Under the pieces are notes generated by a model, which saw only the letters and a program-made list of their open reading frames with translations, was not told where the DNA came from and ran no database searches. Shown here piece after piece: positions 56,133 through 64,000 of a DNA stretch of 64,000 nt. Numbering within the stretch: the stretch's first letter is position 1; each line of letters begins with the position of its first letter. The position numbers were made by a program, and so were the translations under genes. The DNA is from Virgibacillus_P tibetensis (GTDB taxonomy: Bacteria; Bacillota; Bacilli; Bacillales; Amphibacillaceae): NCBI RefSeq assembly GCF_036026595.1, contig NZ_JARZFX010000001.1:806001-870000 (forward strand). Reading direction: 5' to 3'.

Positions 56133-57344
56133 ATGAAAGCATGTGGCTTAATTGTTGAATATAACCCATTTCATAATGGACATATGTATCATATCCAGGA
56201 AGCAAAGAAAATCTCAAATGCCGACTGTATGATTGCAGTAATGAGTGGTTCTTTCCTACAAAGAGGAGAACCTGCAGTAATTGACAAATTTCACCGGGCA
56301 CAGGCTGCTCTGCAGTCAGGTATTGACATCGTATTGGAATTACCATACCCCTTTGCCGTACAGAGTAGTAATTTGTTTGCCAAGGGTTCTGTCCAAACAC
56401 TATTTGAAATTGGTGTATCCAGCATTTGCTTTGGCAGTGAGTCCGGGGATATTTCCAATTTTACAACAACCTATAAAATGTTTAAAGAAAAAGAGACTAT
56501 CTACCAGCAATCTCTCAAGATATTCTTAAATAAAGGTTTGTCATTTCCAGAGGCCAGTAAGCAAGCATACATGGAAATTGGGTTGACTCCCAGTACTATG
56601 GACTTAACTCAACCGAATAATATACTCGGTTTTAGTTATGTTAAAGCAATATTGGATAAGGAATTACCTATAACCCCCCTAACCATAAAGCGGTCCAGCA
56701 GTAATTATCATGATGATACGATTACCAGCTCTATTGCAAGTGCAACAAGCATCCGAAAAGAACTTATCTCTGTAAACCATGCTTCTCCACAGATTGCCCG
56801 GACAGTACCTGAAGAAACATACAGACAATTACTATTGTATAAACATGCAGCTTCTATATGGCACTCATGGGAACATTATTTCAGCTTAGTTCATTATAGA
56901 GTGATGACAATGAGCGTAGACGAACTTGCAGCCATTAATGGGGTTGACGAGGGACTGGAGTACCGCATTAAGAAAACTGCCATTAAAGCCACATCATTTA
57001 ATGAATGGATCCAGGCAATTAAAACAAAACGATATACATGGACAAGGCTACAACGAATGTTCGTTCATATTTTAACCAATACGAAGAAAACGGATATGGA
57101 AATCGCAAAAAATACCTCTACTGTTCCGTACGTTCGTTTATTAGGCTTAACAAAAAACGGTCAAGCATACTTAAATACTATAAAAAAAGAGATGAGTGTT
57201 CCAATCATCTCCAAAATAAGTCGAAATAAAATCCCAATGCTTTCTATAGAAGAGAAAGCCAGCAATGCCTATTACAGTATTCTTTCGCCTGTAAAACAGC
57301 AAAAGCTTCGCCAGCAAGAGTTCCAGCCACCCATCAGAATCTGA
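56133..57344 (+). CDS. tmcAL: tRNA(Met) cytidine acetate ligase TmcAL
   Basis: 403-residue nucleotidyltransferase-fold enzyme (YlbM) that makes N4-acetylcytidine at the wobble base of elongator tRNA-Met using acetate and ATP. HIGH-like motif EYNPFHNGHMYHI at about 9-21, MSGSFLQRGEPAVIDKF, and the C-terminal RNA-binding helical part. RBS aggag. Divergent from ylbN. Confidence 0.93.
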   Translation: MKACGLIVEYNPFHNGHMYHIQEAKKISNADCMIAVMSGSFLQRGEPAVIDKFHRAQAALQSGIDIVLELPYPFAVQSSNLFAKGSVQTLFEIGVSSICFGSESGDISNFTTTYKMFKEKETIYQQSLKIFLNKGLSFPEASKQAYMEIGLTPSTMDLTQPNNILGFSYVKAILDKELPITPLTIKRSSSNYHDDTITSSIASATSIRKELISVNHASPQIARTVPEETYRQLLLYKHAASIWHSWEHYFSLVHYRVMTMSVDELAAINGVDEGLEYRIKKTAIKATSFNEWIQAIKTKRYTWTRLQRMFVHILTNTKKTDMEIAKNTSTVPYVRLLGLTKNGQAYLNTIKKEMSVPIISKISRNKIPMLSIEEKASNAYYSILSPVKQQKLRQQEFQPPIRI

Positions 57345-57471
57345 CCAGAATTAGATTACCTGTGTGAATCTCTTTCTGGTTCCTCAGGCTAAAAAGACTG
57401 ACTTACATAAACGGTCCTTTTAGTTCTTTGTCAGTAACCTGCAGCTTTGATAAACGGAGTGCTCGCTCTAA

Positions 57472-58497
57472 TCAACTCTTAGGGTCTATTTCCTTTAAGT
57501 ATTTCAGTGCGTCATTAAAAGTGTCCACAGGTACTATTTTCATTTCTGTTCCAATTTCCTCAGCGGTCTCTTTTGCTAATATATAATTAGAAGTTTCAGA
57601 TCCATTCTCACTTGGTGCAAAGAATATATCTACCCCTTCTTTATCAGAGGCTATTACCTTTTTATCAATACCACCAATTCGAAGGACATTCCCGTTATAG
57701 TCGACTTCGCCTGTACCAGCTATATCATAGCCTCCTGTTAAATCCTTTTCGGTCAGCTGATCATATATTTCCAACGCGAACATTAAGCCGGCACTTGGTC
57801 CGCCAATTCTGCCACTCGAAAAACGCACCTCTGGCTCAACAGTCACACTTCGATCTGTTACTAGCCGAATTCCTATTCCAACTCTTCCTTCCAGTTCACT
57901 AAACGTTTCCAGCGTTATTTCTTCCGTTAACGTTTCTTCATCTCGTACTATGTCCAACTTAATTACATCCTGTGCTTGCTTAGTTTCTACATAACTGATC
58001 AAATCATCGGCCTCATTTATCTCATTTCCATCTATTCCAATGATTCGATCTCCCATAACTAATTTTCCATCTGCCGGCATGTCCTCCACAACTGAGACAA
58101 CATACACACCATTAAAATCAATTGTAATGGCAGCCCCGGCTGCTTTATAAGCGACTACTGTAGAGGCCTCCTGGGAGTTTTCCATCATTTGCAACTGTGC
58201 ATGCATATACTCGTCATCCGTAATCCCGTCCGGGCGTACCTCTTCTAAAGCGAGAATCTCATGATGTGGCAGGATCTTAGCCCAAACATATTGGATTGGC
58301 GTCGCTTGCCCACCGCTAACTGTCACAAGGTGCATATCTCCTTTACTTTCATATCCCTCAACAACTTCTACAATAGGATTTAATGCATCGGCTCCCCCCG
58401 GTTTGTAAATATAGTAAGGCAGCTTAAAAACAGTCAGGAAATAAGCGAGTAATACTACAACTATTAAAGATAAAATATGTTTTTTAGTAAAATTCAT
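57472..58497 (-). CDS. ylbL: PDZ-domain Lon-like membrane serine protease YlbL
   Basis: 341 residues. N-terminal membrane anchor (about 8-26), PDZ domain (about 115-190; GVYVVSVVEDMPADGKLVMGDRIIGIDG), and a Lon-type S/K-dyad protease domain with Ser in GGPSAGLMFAL and Lys in GIDKKVIAS. B. subtilis YlbL takes part in recovery from DNA damage by degrading the checkpoint inhibitor YneA. ATG 58497 follows aaggggg; the longer frame is not coding. Confidence 0.93.
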   Translation of the reverse strand: MNFTKKHILSLIVVVLLAYFLTVFKLPYYIYKPGGADALNPIVEVVEGYESKGDMHLVTVSGGQATPIQYVWAKILPHHEILALEEVRPDGITDDEYMHAQLQMMENSQEASTVVAYKAAGAAITIDFNGVYVVSVVEDMPADGKLVMGDRIIGIDGNEINEADDLISYVETKQAQDVIKLDIVRDEETLTEEITLETFSELEGRVGIGIRLVTDRSVTVEPEVRFSSGRIGGPSAGLMFALEIYDQLTEKDLTGGYDIAGTGEVDYNGNVLRIGGIDKKVIASDKEGVDIFFAPSENGSETSNYILAKETAEEIGTEMKIVPVDTFNDALKYLKEIDPKS

Positions 58498-58784
58498 TGT
58501 GGAGCCCCCTTCCGTACCAGTACTAACAACTTGACATGCAGGATTAACATCTTTAAAAAGTGTATGGCATAAATCAGATGTGTATGTGCGTATATTGATA
58601 AAGATAAAGACTTGTACAAAAAACACTTTTTCCAATTTAGAACGAACACATACTGATTTAGAACTCATTCTTTGGGAAAAACGGTCCTGAAAATCTAAAA
58701 AAAATCTATAAATCAAGCTAGAAATATTCTACTACTAACTAATAAAGATGTACAGAGCTAGGCTCATCATTAGGGGGCATCATA

Positions 58785-60011
58785 TTGAATCAATTATTAA
58801 AAACGATTATATTATCTGGTACTACTACTTTTATTACTTTTTGCTTAATTAAATACCCTGACCAAGCTTTTGAAGCCAGTATACGTGGATTAAACATGTG
58901 GTGGGAAGTAGTTTTCCCCTCCCTACTGCCTTTTTTTATTACAGCAGAACTATTGCTAGCATTTGGTGTAGTTAAGTTCACTGGTGTATTGTTTGAACCA
59001 ATTATGCGTCCAGTATTTAATGTCCCAGGGGTTGGTAGCTTCGGCTGGATAATGGGAATGGCGAGCGGCTATCCAACTGGGGCAAAAATAGCAGCCAGGT
59101 TACGGGAAGAAAAGCATTTATCCCGGATAGAAGCGGAACGGCTTGTCTCATTCACAAATGCTTCAAGCCCATTATTTATTTTTGGTGCTGTTTCCATAGG
59201 TTTTTTTCATGATGCTAAATTAGGTATATTATTAGCAACCTGCCACTATGTAGGTAATGCTATTGTAGGTATACTAATGCGGTTTTATGGAAGAGAAGAA
59301 ACTTTAAAGGCACAAGCACAGAAGAAAACAAAAGGTAAAAAGATCTCCCTTATTAGGGCATTTAACGAAATGCATGCAACTCGTTTAAAGGACGAGCGCC
59401 CAGTTGGGGAAGTAGTTGGGGATGCTGTGTTAAATTCCATAAAAACACTGGTTATGGTTGGCGGGTTTATTATTTTGTTTTCTGTACTTATTAAATTATT
59501 GTTTATAATTGGCGTTTCACCAGTAATTGCTACTATCTTTCAACTAATCTTGAAAGTCATAGCATTACCAGTTGATTTAGCGTTACCTTTCTTTTCAGGG
59601 TTATTTGAAATTACGATTGGTGCAGACATGATATCAAAAGTAACGACAGATTCATTGTTACAAAAGGCAATTATCGTAAGCTTTATTCTAGGGTTTAACG
59701 GTTTTTCCATTCAGGCCCAAGTGGCTAGCATTTTAGCAAAAACTGATATTCGCTTTTCGCCTTATTTCTTCGCCCGGTTTTTGCACGGCCTGATTGCAAG
59801 TATCCTTACCGTTATTTTATATAAGCCATTATATTTGGATAAGCAGGTATCAGACATAGGGGATATTCCAGTATCCCAAGACGTGCAGCAAAACATTTGG
59901 GTAACTGTTATGGAGCTATTAAAACAGACCGGTCCCTTAATTACGATAACTTTTCTGGGTATAGGTGCATTTATTCTAATTAAAAAAAACAGTAAAAAGG
60001 ATGTTGCCTAA
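58785..60011 (+). CDS. ylbJ: Sporulation integral membrane protein YlbJ
   Basis: 408 residues with eight or more membrane segments and a Gate (nucleoside-recognition-like) domain: GWIMGMASGYPTGAKIAARL and FTNASSPLFIFGAVSIGFF. In B. subtilis it is SigE-dependent and needed for cortex formation. The start is TTG at 58785 after taggggg. The 287-bp divergent gap to ylbL holds both promoters, not placed. Confidence 0.92.
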   Translation: MNQLLKTIILSGTTTFITFCLIKYPDQAFEASIRGLNMWWEVVFPSLLPFFITAELLLAFGVVKFTGVLFEPIMRPVFNVPGVGSFGWIMGMASGYPTGAKIAARLREEKHLSRIEAERLVSFTNASSPLFIFGAVSIGFFHDAKLGILLATCHYVGNAIVGILMRFYGREETLKAQAQKKTKGKKISLIRAFNEMHATRLKDERPVGEVVGDAVLNSIKTLVMVGGFIILFSVLIKLLFIIGVSPVIATIFQLILKVIALPVDLALPFFSGLFEITIGADMISKVTTDSLLQKAIIVSFILGFNGFSIQAQVASILAKTDIRFSPYFFARFLHGLIASILTVILYKPLYLDKQVSDIGDIPVSQDVQQNIWVTVMELLKQTGPLITITFLGIGAFILIKKNSKKDVA

Positions 60012-60064
60012 AAGCAACATCCTTCCAATCAACTTTAAAGATAAATAGAGATAAAGTTGATTTA
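59993..60064. terminator. Terminators between the converging ylbJ and coaD
   Basis: Perfect 11-bp hairpin aaggatgttgc / gcaacatcctt (59997-60024) spans the ylbJ stop and has its T tail on the minus strand for coaD. A second inverted repeat, atcaacttta / taaagttgat (about 60028-60061), follows on the plus strand for ylbJ. Confidence 0.75.
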
Positions 60065-60116
60065 TCGTTGTATAAAAACTTTCACCCATAATTAAAATCA
60101 TTATTATAGGTGAGCA

Positions 60117-60599
60117 TCACTTTTTGTATTTTCTCTTCAAACTATCTTCGACTACTTTAGGTACAAGGTCCGAGACATTTGCATGATATTTTGCCACTTC
60201 TTTTACAATACTGGAACTTAAGAAGGAATATTGATTGTTAGTCATCATAAAAAAAGTTTCAATACTTTCATCCAGTTTCCTATTCATGGATGTGATTTGC
60301 ATTTCGTATTCAAAATCACTTACAGCACGCAGCCCGCGTATAATAGCCTGTGCGTTTTTTTCTTTTGCGTAATCCATCAATAACCCAGCGGAAGAATCAA
60401 CTGTTACATTCGGCATATCCTTTGTAGATTCTTCTATCAGCCAAATTCTCTCTTCAACATCAAATAAAGGTGCTTTTGATTGATTATTAAAAACAGTCAC
60501 TATTACGTTATCAAAAATACTTGCCCCTCGTCGTATAATATCTAGGTGTCCGTAAGTAATTGGATCAAAGCTCCCTGGACAAATTGCTAGTCTGCTCAT
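60117..60599 (-). CDS. coaD: Phosphopantetheine adenylyltransferase
   Basis: 160 residues. Fourth step of coenzyme A synthesis, making dephospho-CoA. The nucleotidyl-transferase motif GSFDPITYGHLD is at about 8-19, and SSSIVKEVAKY near 128. ATG 60599 behind aagggag; 15 bases after rsmD. Confidence 0.95.
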   Translation of the reverse strand: MSRLAICPGSFDPITYGHLDIIRRGASIFDNVIVTVFNNQSKAPLFDVEERIWLIEESTKDMPNVTVDSSAGLLMDYAKEKNAQAIIRGLRAVSDFEYEMQITSMNRKLDESIETFFMMTNNQYSFLSSSIVKEVAKYHANVSDLVPKVVEDSLKRKYKK

Positions 60600-60614
60600 A
60601 GCTAGCACTCCCTT

Positions 60615-61169
60615 CTAGTTCTTTTGATAGATGGTGATTCCTATGGTTCCACCGTAGTTCTGTTGTTTCAGCAGCGACAAATATTCATGTATTAATGGTA
60701 GTTCTTCAGAAACATCGTGTTCACAGTAGATGATCCCATCCGTTTTAATTAGCTGAAGCTTTACTATTTCATCTAAAAGCTTTGCATAGTCTACTTTTTT
60801 ATAGGGAGGATCAAGTAAAATCAGGTCGAACTGCAGCCCTCTTTTCGCAGCAGCATTTATAGCACGAAATGCATCTGCACGGTAGACTTCAGTCTCTTGT
60901 TCTATTTTCATTGATTTTAAATTCTCATTTATAGTATGTATTGCTTTTGGTTGTTTATCAACGAAGACTGCTTGTTCCATCCCTCTGCTGAGTGCCTCGA
61001 TGCCTAAAGAGCCACTTCCTGCATACAAGTCAAGTACAGCCCCGCCTTTAAAATAAGGACCCATAACTTGAAATACCGCCTCTTTGACTTTATCAGCTGT
61101 CGGCCTTGTCATTTTACCTGGAACTGCTTTTATCTGTCTGCCTTTCAGAACTCCTGCTATAACACGCAT
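60615..61169 (-). CDS. rsmD: 16S rRNA m2G966 methyltransferase RsmD
   Basis: 184 residues (YlbH). SAM motif VLDLYAGSGSLGIEALSRG at about 45-63, and catalytic LLDPPYKK at about 124-131. N-terminal MRVIAGVLKGRQI is typical. The upstream region matches the place of the ylbH leader RNA. Confidence 0.94.
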   Translation of the reverse strand: MRVIAGVLKGRQIKAVPGKMTRPTADKVKEAVFQVMGPYFKGGAVLDLYAGSGSLGIEALSRGMEQAVFVDKQPKAIHTINENLKSMKIEQETEVYRADAFRAINAAAKRGLQFDLILLDPPYKKVDYAKLLDEIVKLQLIKTDGIIYCEHDVSEELPLIHEYLSLLKQQNYGGTIGITIYQKN

Positions 61170-61262
61170 GAAACCACCTCAATTTGTCACTTTCGACATT
61201 ATTCTATCATGAATAAGATATAGAAGAAAATTTAGATCAGTCTAATTGATGAAAAAAGAATA

Positions 61263-61495
61263 TCTCAAGTGTATATAATATTTATCTTCGTACATAATAA
61301 CATAATGAAACAGCTAATCGTTAGCTTGGTTGTTTCAAAACTCGGAGAAGACTTAAACTTCCCCATAAGTTCTTCCTCCGGTTTCTCCTCTCCCTTTGCC
61401 TTTTTGTTTTTCCAAGAGGAAAACAAAGGGACCTGCAGATATATTTCTGCAGGTTTTTTCTTTTGTTCCAAGAGAAATCCAATAACCCACTGAAA
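61263..61495. ncRNA. Multi-hairpin region upstream of rsmD; candidate ylbH leader RNA
   Basis: A chain of inverted repeats fills the gap: gaaaca..gctaa / ttagc..tgtttc (61304-61333), gaagactta / taagttcttc (61347-61374), ttgttttt cc / gga aaacaa (about 61406-61430), and a perfect cctgcag / ctgcagg hairpin (61434-61456) with six Ts on the plus strand. Rfam lists a ylbH leader family at this place in Bacillus, read on the rsmD strand. Here the best terminator tail is on the opposite strand, so direction is uncertain. Confidence 0.5.
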
Positions 61496-61496
61496 A

Positions 61497-61540
61497 CAAA
61501 AAACCGTTAAGGACATAAATTTACGTCCTCAGCGGTTTTA
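61497..61540 (-). terminator. Terminator after ylbG
   Basis: Inverted repeat aaaccg..aggac / gtcct..cggttt overlaps the ylbG stop (61538-61540) and is followed by T runs on the minus strand. Confidence 0.8.
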
Positions 61541-61813
61541 GATTCCCATTTTATAATCGTATTGCTTTGCTTTATCTGGTTTAGCATTCTCAAAGTTTGT
61601 TTGTACAAATGGTTTATAAGAACGGTCCACCTTCGACACGTATGGCAGCTTCAATAATTTTTGTTCAATCGTTTCGACCTCGGTCTGATCAACATAAATA
61701 ACAGCATACTTTAACTTCTTCGATGTATACAATAAGTGTCCGTACCGTTTAATTTGCTTTAAATTTTTTGTGTGCTGATACCAAATTATAATTCCTTGTC
61801 GCTTTGTTCTCAT
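61538..61813 (-). CDS. ylbG: DUF2129 family protein YlbG
   Basis: 91 residues, basic. Conserved IIIWYQHTKNLKQIKRYGHLLYTSKKLKYAVIYV and VSKVDRSYKPF blocks of the family. Function unknown; always near ylbF and rsmD. Confidence 0.9.
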   Translation of the reverse strand: MRTKRQGIIIWYQHTKNLKQIKRYGHLLYTSKKLKYAVIYVDQTEVETIEQKLLKLPYVSKVDRSYKPFVQTNFENAKPDKAKQYDYKMGI

Positions 61814-61909
61814 AGAAAGTCCTCGCTAACATTATTTTTGCAACTAATTAACAATGGTACACTTAGCTCGATTGACCTGAACACACTAAAGTAACTAACT
61901 AGAGTATTT

Positions 61910-62347
61910 TTATGTGCCGCAACCACAGGATCCGCCGCTTCCACAGCCACAGCCACTATCACTTAGTGCTGCGCCCTCAATAGGGGACTTAACTTGTTCG
62001 CTGACACTTAATGCAACATACTGACTTATTTCATCCAATACTCTTTGCAGATTACGCTCGGCAATTTTAAATGTCGCCACTTTATCATTCATGTCCATTT
62101 CACGTTTGGCAGAACGTACTTTCTTCATAATATCACTATAGTCAGGATGATATCTACCAAATCGTTGTACATCCTCATAATGACCTTTTATATCTATAAA
62201 CGCTTTAATAAGCTGTTGGGCTTCATTATCTTCATTTAACGCTCTTTGGGAATTGTTGTATTCCTCCATCACATCTGAATCCAATATCATCTGACCTAAT
62301 TGTTCAGAACGGTCAAGAATATCTGCATACTCCAGTGTAGCTATCAT
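61910..62347 (-). CDS. ricF: RicF (YlbF), subunit of the RicAFT (Y) complex
   Basis: 145 residues, helical YlbF/YmcA domain, ending in a cysteine-rich tail with two CGCG groups (GCGCGSGGSCGCGT). In B. subtilis RicA, RicF and RicT carry iron-sulfur clusters and guide RNase Y cleavage of operon mRNAs, affecting competence, biofilm formation and sporulation. The tail cysteines fit cluster binding. Confidence 0.92.
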   Translation of the reverse strand: MIATLEYADILDRSEQLGQMILDSDVMEEYNNSQRALNEDNEAQQLIKAFIDIKGHYEDVQRFGRYHPDYSDIMKKVRSAKREMDMNDKVATFKIAERNLQRVLDEISQYVALSVSEQVKSPIEGAALSDSGCGCGSGGSCGCGT

Positions 62348-62406
62348 TAATTACACCTCCATTACCATCTTAACATTTAATTCGCTATCTGAAAATAAGA
62401 AGATAT

Positions 62407-62640
62407 TTAATCTTTCATAGCACCAGCAAATTGCATTAGCATTCCTACCATCTGAACATGATGATTAATCTTATTTACCCGTTGAGGAAATGTCCTACCA
62501 TAAAATTTCTTTGCTTCTTTTTCTAACTCTTGGATTCGGTTAGGTTCCCGAGATAGATACCGGTACCACTCAGGGTTATACCTAACAAACATAGCTAACC
62601 TTGGGTTCTGAGCTAAATAACGATAACTAGCTTCGTCCAT
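62407..62640 (-). CDS. ylbE: YlbE-like protein
   Basis: 77 residues, tyrosine- and arginine-rich; repeats of RYNPEWYRYLSREPNRI type near the N-terminus. Position between ylbF and ylbD matches B. subtilis. Function unknown. Confidence 0.85.
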   Translation of the reverse strand: MDEASYRYLAQNPRLAMFVRYNPEWYRYLSREPNRIQELEKEAKKFYGRTFPQRVNKINHHVQMVGMLMQFAGAMKD

Positions 62641-62651
62641 CGTCTCACTCC

Positions 62652-63065
62652 TTAATCACGGAACCAATTAAATGGTTCTTTCGGTGCGGGCTGTGTATTC
62701 TTAGTTTGCTTAAATTGAGTTAACCCTTCCTGAATGGTTGTTATTGTACTGCTTAATTGTTGCACCTGCTTTTGAACTTTTTCCATATCCATTTTTTCAG
62801 TCATTTTCATTAGCTGCCCGAATAATTCACTTTTGTCTTTTGTCTCTTCACTCTCAACATCTTCATCGTCCAACTCCTTGGAATCATCCTGTTTGTAGTG
62901 CTCCCATAATGGATCATCGTCACCTAATAGTGTCCATTTCTCATAGTACTCTTGCCAAGACCTTCCATTTCTTCTGACTTCTTCTAAAAGCTTCGGATGT
63001 TTATTTATAAAGTTTTTAAACCGGACCACTGAAGGATGCAACTCTTGATCACTCAACATATTCAC
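62652..63065 (-). CDS. ylbD: YlbD-type spore coat protein
   Basis: 137 residues; N-terminal LHPSVVRFKNFINKHPKLLEEVRRNGRSWQEYYEKW, an acidic middle, and the ending EPFNWFRD. The B. subtilis homologue is listed as a putative coat protein; the role is not defined. Confidence 0.87.
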   Translation of the reverse strand: MNMLSDQELHPSVVRFKNFINKHPKLLEEVRRNGRSWQEYYEKWTLLGDDDPLWEHYKQDDSKELDDEDVESEETKDKSELFGQLMKMTEKMDMEKVQKQVQQLSSTITTIQEGLTQFKQTKNTQPAPKEPFNWFRD

Positions 63066-63173
63066 CTCTCATTAATATAGTCGTTTGCTATTAATTAATT
63101 TATGCTTTAATGAGAGATACTGTGCTACAAAGAAATCTGACTCAATAGCAAGGTTCTAAAGAGATTTCCACAC

Positions 63174-64000
63174 TTAAAAAGGTTTTGCTAAGAAGTTCTG
63201 TGTGTAATACAATCGGTAAACACCTACACCGAGATGTGTAAAGTCATCACTTAAGAGGGCTTCTCGATGTCCTTCACTATTTAACCAGCCCTCTACGGCG
63301 GCAGCAGCATCTGGGTACTGAGCCGCAATGTTTTCACCAGCTCCAGCATGAGATACATTACCCGCTTCCAGCCGTTCCTTCAGTCCGCTCCCATCTGGAG
63401 AATAATGGGAAAAGTAGTTGTTATCAGCCATGTCTTTACTATGCTTGAATGCTACATCGCTCACTGAGTCTTCCCACTCAAGCTTTGTTTTTTCATGCTG
63501 TTTTCTTATCACGTTTGTTATGTCGTAAATCTGTTGTTCCATACCCTGTTCTACTTCCGCCCATCCTTCGTCCGATAAATCCGGTTCCCCCGGTAAGCTT
63601 CCGCGGTATTTAACCTCATAAGGGCGGTGTTCCAATAATGTTTCCGCAGTTAAGATACGGATAGATGACAATTTACTTGTAAAAGTATCAAAATAAAATT
63701 GAATAAATATATCATCTGTTAATTTAACTAGTGGGCGCATCTGTATATCATTGACATTTACATGGAATGTATAAGAGGAAACTCCTTTACTGTACGTAAT
63801 CTCATTCAAAAATGGAAATGATTCCTCTACTGACGCATATGATTGCCCAACGATTACCGGCTCTATCTCTAAATCACTCCCGGTAGCATAGATGGTCTTA
63901 ATTTCCTCCTCATCAACGCCAAACTGAATATACTGATTTGATTGATCTGTATATACCCACCACGTGTAACCATAAGCACTTAAATCCTTTCTGTGTGGTT
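63174..64000 (-). CDS. ylbC: CAP/SCP-domain protein YlbC (5' end outside window)
   Basis: The minus-strand frame runs open from the stop at 63174 to the window edge (at least 275 codons). C-terminal CAP domain: HSKDMADNNYFSHYSPDG, HAGAGENIAAQYP, WLNSEGHREALLSDDFTHLGVGVY. The upstream part (YTWWVYTDQSNQYIQFGVDEEEIKTIYATG) looks like the CAP-associated N-terminal domain. A TTG at 63809 is internal, not the start. The signal peptide, if any, is outside. Probably exported. Confidence 0.9.
   Translation of the reverse strand, partial: PHRKDLSAYGYTWWVYTDQSNQYIQFGVDEEEIKTIYATGSDLEIEPVIVGQSYASVEESFPFLNEITYSKGVSSYTFHVNVNDIQMRPLVKLTDDIFIQFYFDTFTSKLSSIRILTAETLLEHRPYEVKYRGSLPGEPDLSDEGWAEVEQGMEQQIYDITNVIRKQHEKTKLEWEDSVSDVAFKHSKDMADNNYFSHYSPDGSGLKERLEAGNVSHAGAGENIAAQYPDAAAAVEGWLNSEGHREALLSDDFTHLGVGVYRLYYTQNFLAKPF

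Noticed and set aside
61265..61516. Two overlapping small frames (74 and 83 codons) in the rsmD upstream gap
   Set aside because: They run through the hairpins and the terminator, lack an RBS, and their composition is that of folded RNA rather than protein.
1..64000. CRISPR array, tRNA, rRNA, prophage, toxin-antitoxin or defence island
   Set aside because: No regularly spaced repeats, no clover-leaf or rRNA sequence, no integrase, transposase, nuclease or toxin motif was seen; the genes are conserved housekeeping and sporulation genes.

Overview
The window is a 64-kb stretch of core chromosome from a low-GC, endospore-forming Gram-positive bacterium of the family Bacillaceae. The protein sequences and gene order match the Bacillus subtilis ylb / dcw (mra-fts) / spoIIG / ylm / pyr / ylo segment almost gene for gene, written here in reverse orientation. 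MurE carries the DNPR motif of meso-diaminopimelate ligases. PBP2B ends in a strongly acidic tail. These features would suit a halotolerant relative such as Oceanobacillus, Virgibacillus or Lentibacillus, but the genus is an inference from recall and was not tested.

Layout from low to high coordinates (most genes on the minus strand): (1) 1-5433: yloC (cut by the window edge), the Ca2+ P-type ATPase yloB, and the divergent ribosome-quality-control gene rqcH. (2) 5600-8600: an accessory pocket with an Ohr peroxidase, a LysR regulator, a 626-bp palindromic non-coding element and a methyltransferase. (3) 8592-20271: the complete de novo pyrimidine operon pyrR-uraA-pyrB-pyrC-carA-carB-pyrK-pyrD-pyrF-pyrE, with a sigma-A promoter and two PyrR attenuators. 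(4) 20268-29000: rluD-like gene, lspA, ileS with a T-box leader, divIVA, ylmH, ylmG, sepF, ylmE, pgeF and ylmC. (5) 29113-31677: the sporulation sigma factors sigG and sigE with spoIIGA, the pro-SigE protease, each unit with a recognisable promoter. (6) 32720-49213: the division and cell-wall cluster ftsZ-ftsA-divIB-spoVE-murD-mraY-murF-murE-spoVD-pbpB-ftsL-rsmH-mraZ. (7) 49418-64000: bshC, a DUF3397-like membrane protein, panE, ylbP, a gerR/rsfA-type regulator, a crotonase, rpmF, ylbN, tmcAL (ylbM), ylbL, ylbJ, coaD, rsmD, ylbG, ricF (ylbF), ylbE, ylbD and ylbC (cut by the window edge).

The genes form coherent modules: UMP synthesis under PyrR control; peptidoglycan precursor synthesis feeding the divisome; SpoIIGA, SigE and SigG setting the sporulation programme; SpoVD and SpoVE making the spore cortex. 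Compared with B. subtilis the dcw cluster lacks murG, murB and the ylxW/ylxX/sbp genes but contains murF. The pyr operon lacks the third attenuator, between uraA and pyrB.

I found no convincing new multi-gene system, no CRISPR array, no tRNA or rRNA gene and no transposase. The least explained DNA is non-coding: a paired inverted repeat element at 7113-7738 with decayed relatives near 32000 and 54830, a GC-rich block at 32215-32480, and a multi-hairpin region upstream of rsmD that probably corresponds to the ylbH leader RNA family. Sequence comparisons to other species are from memory; no database search was run.
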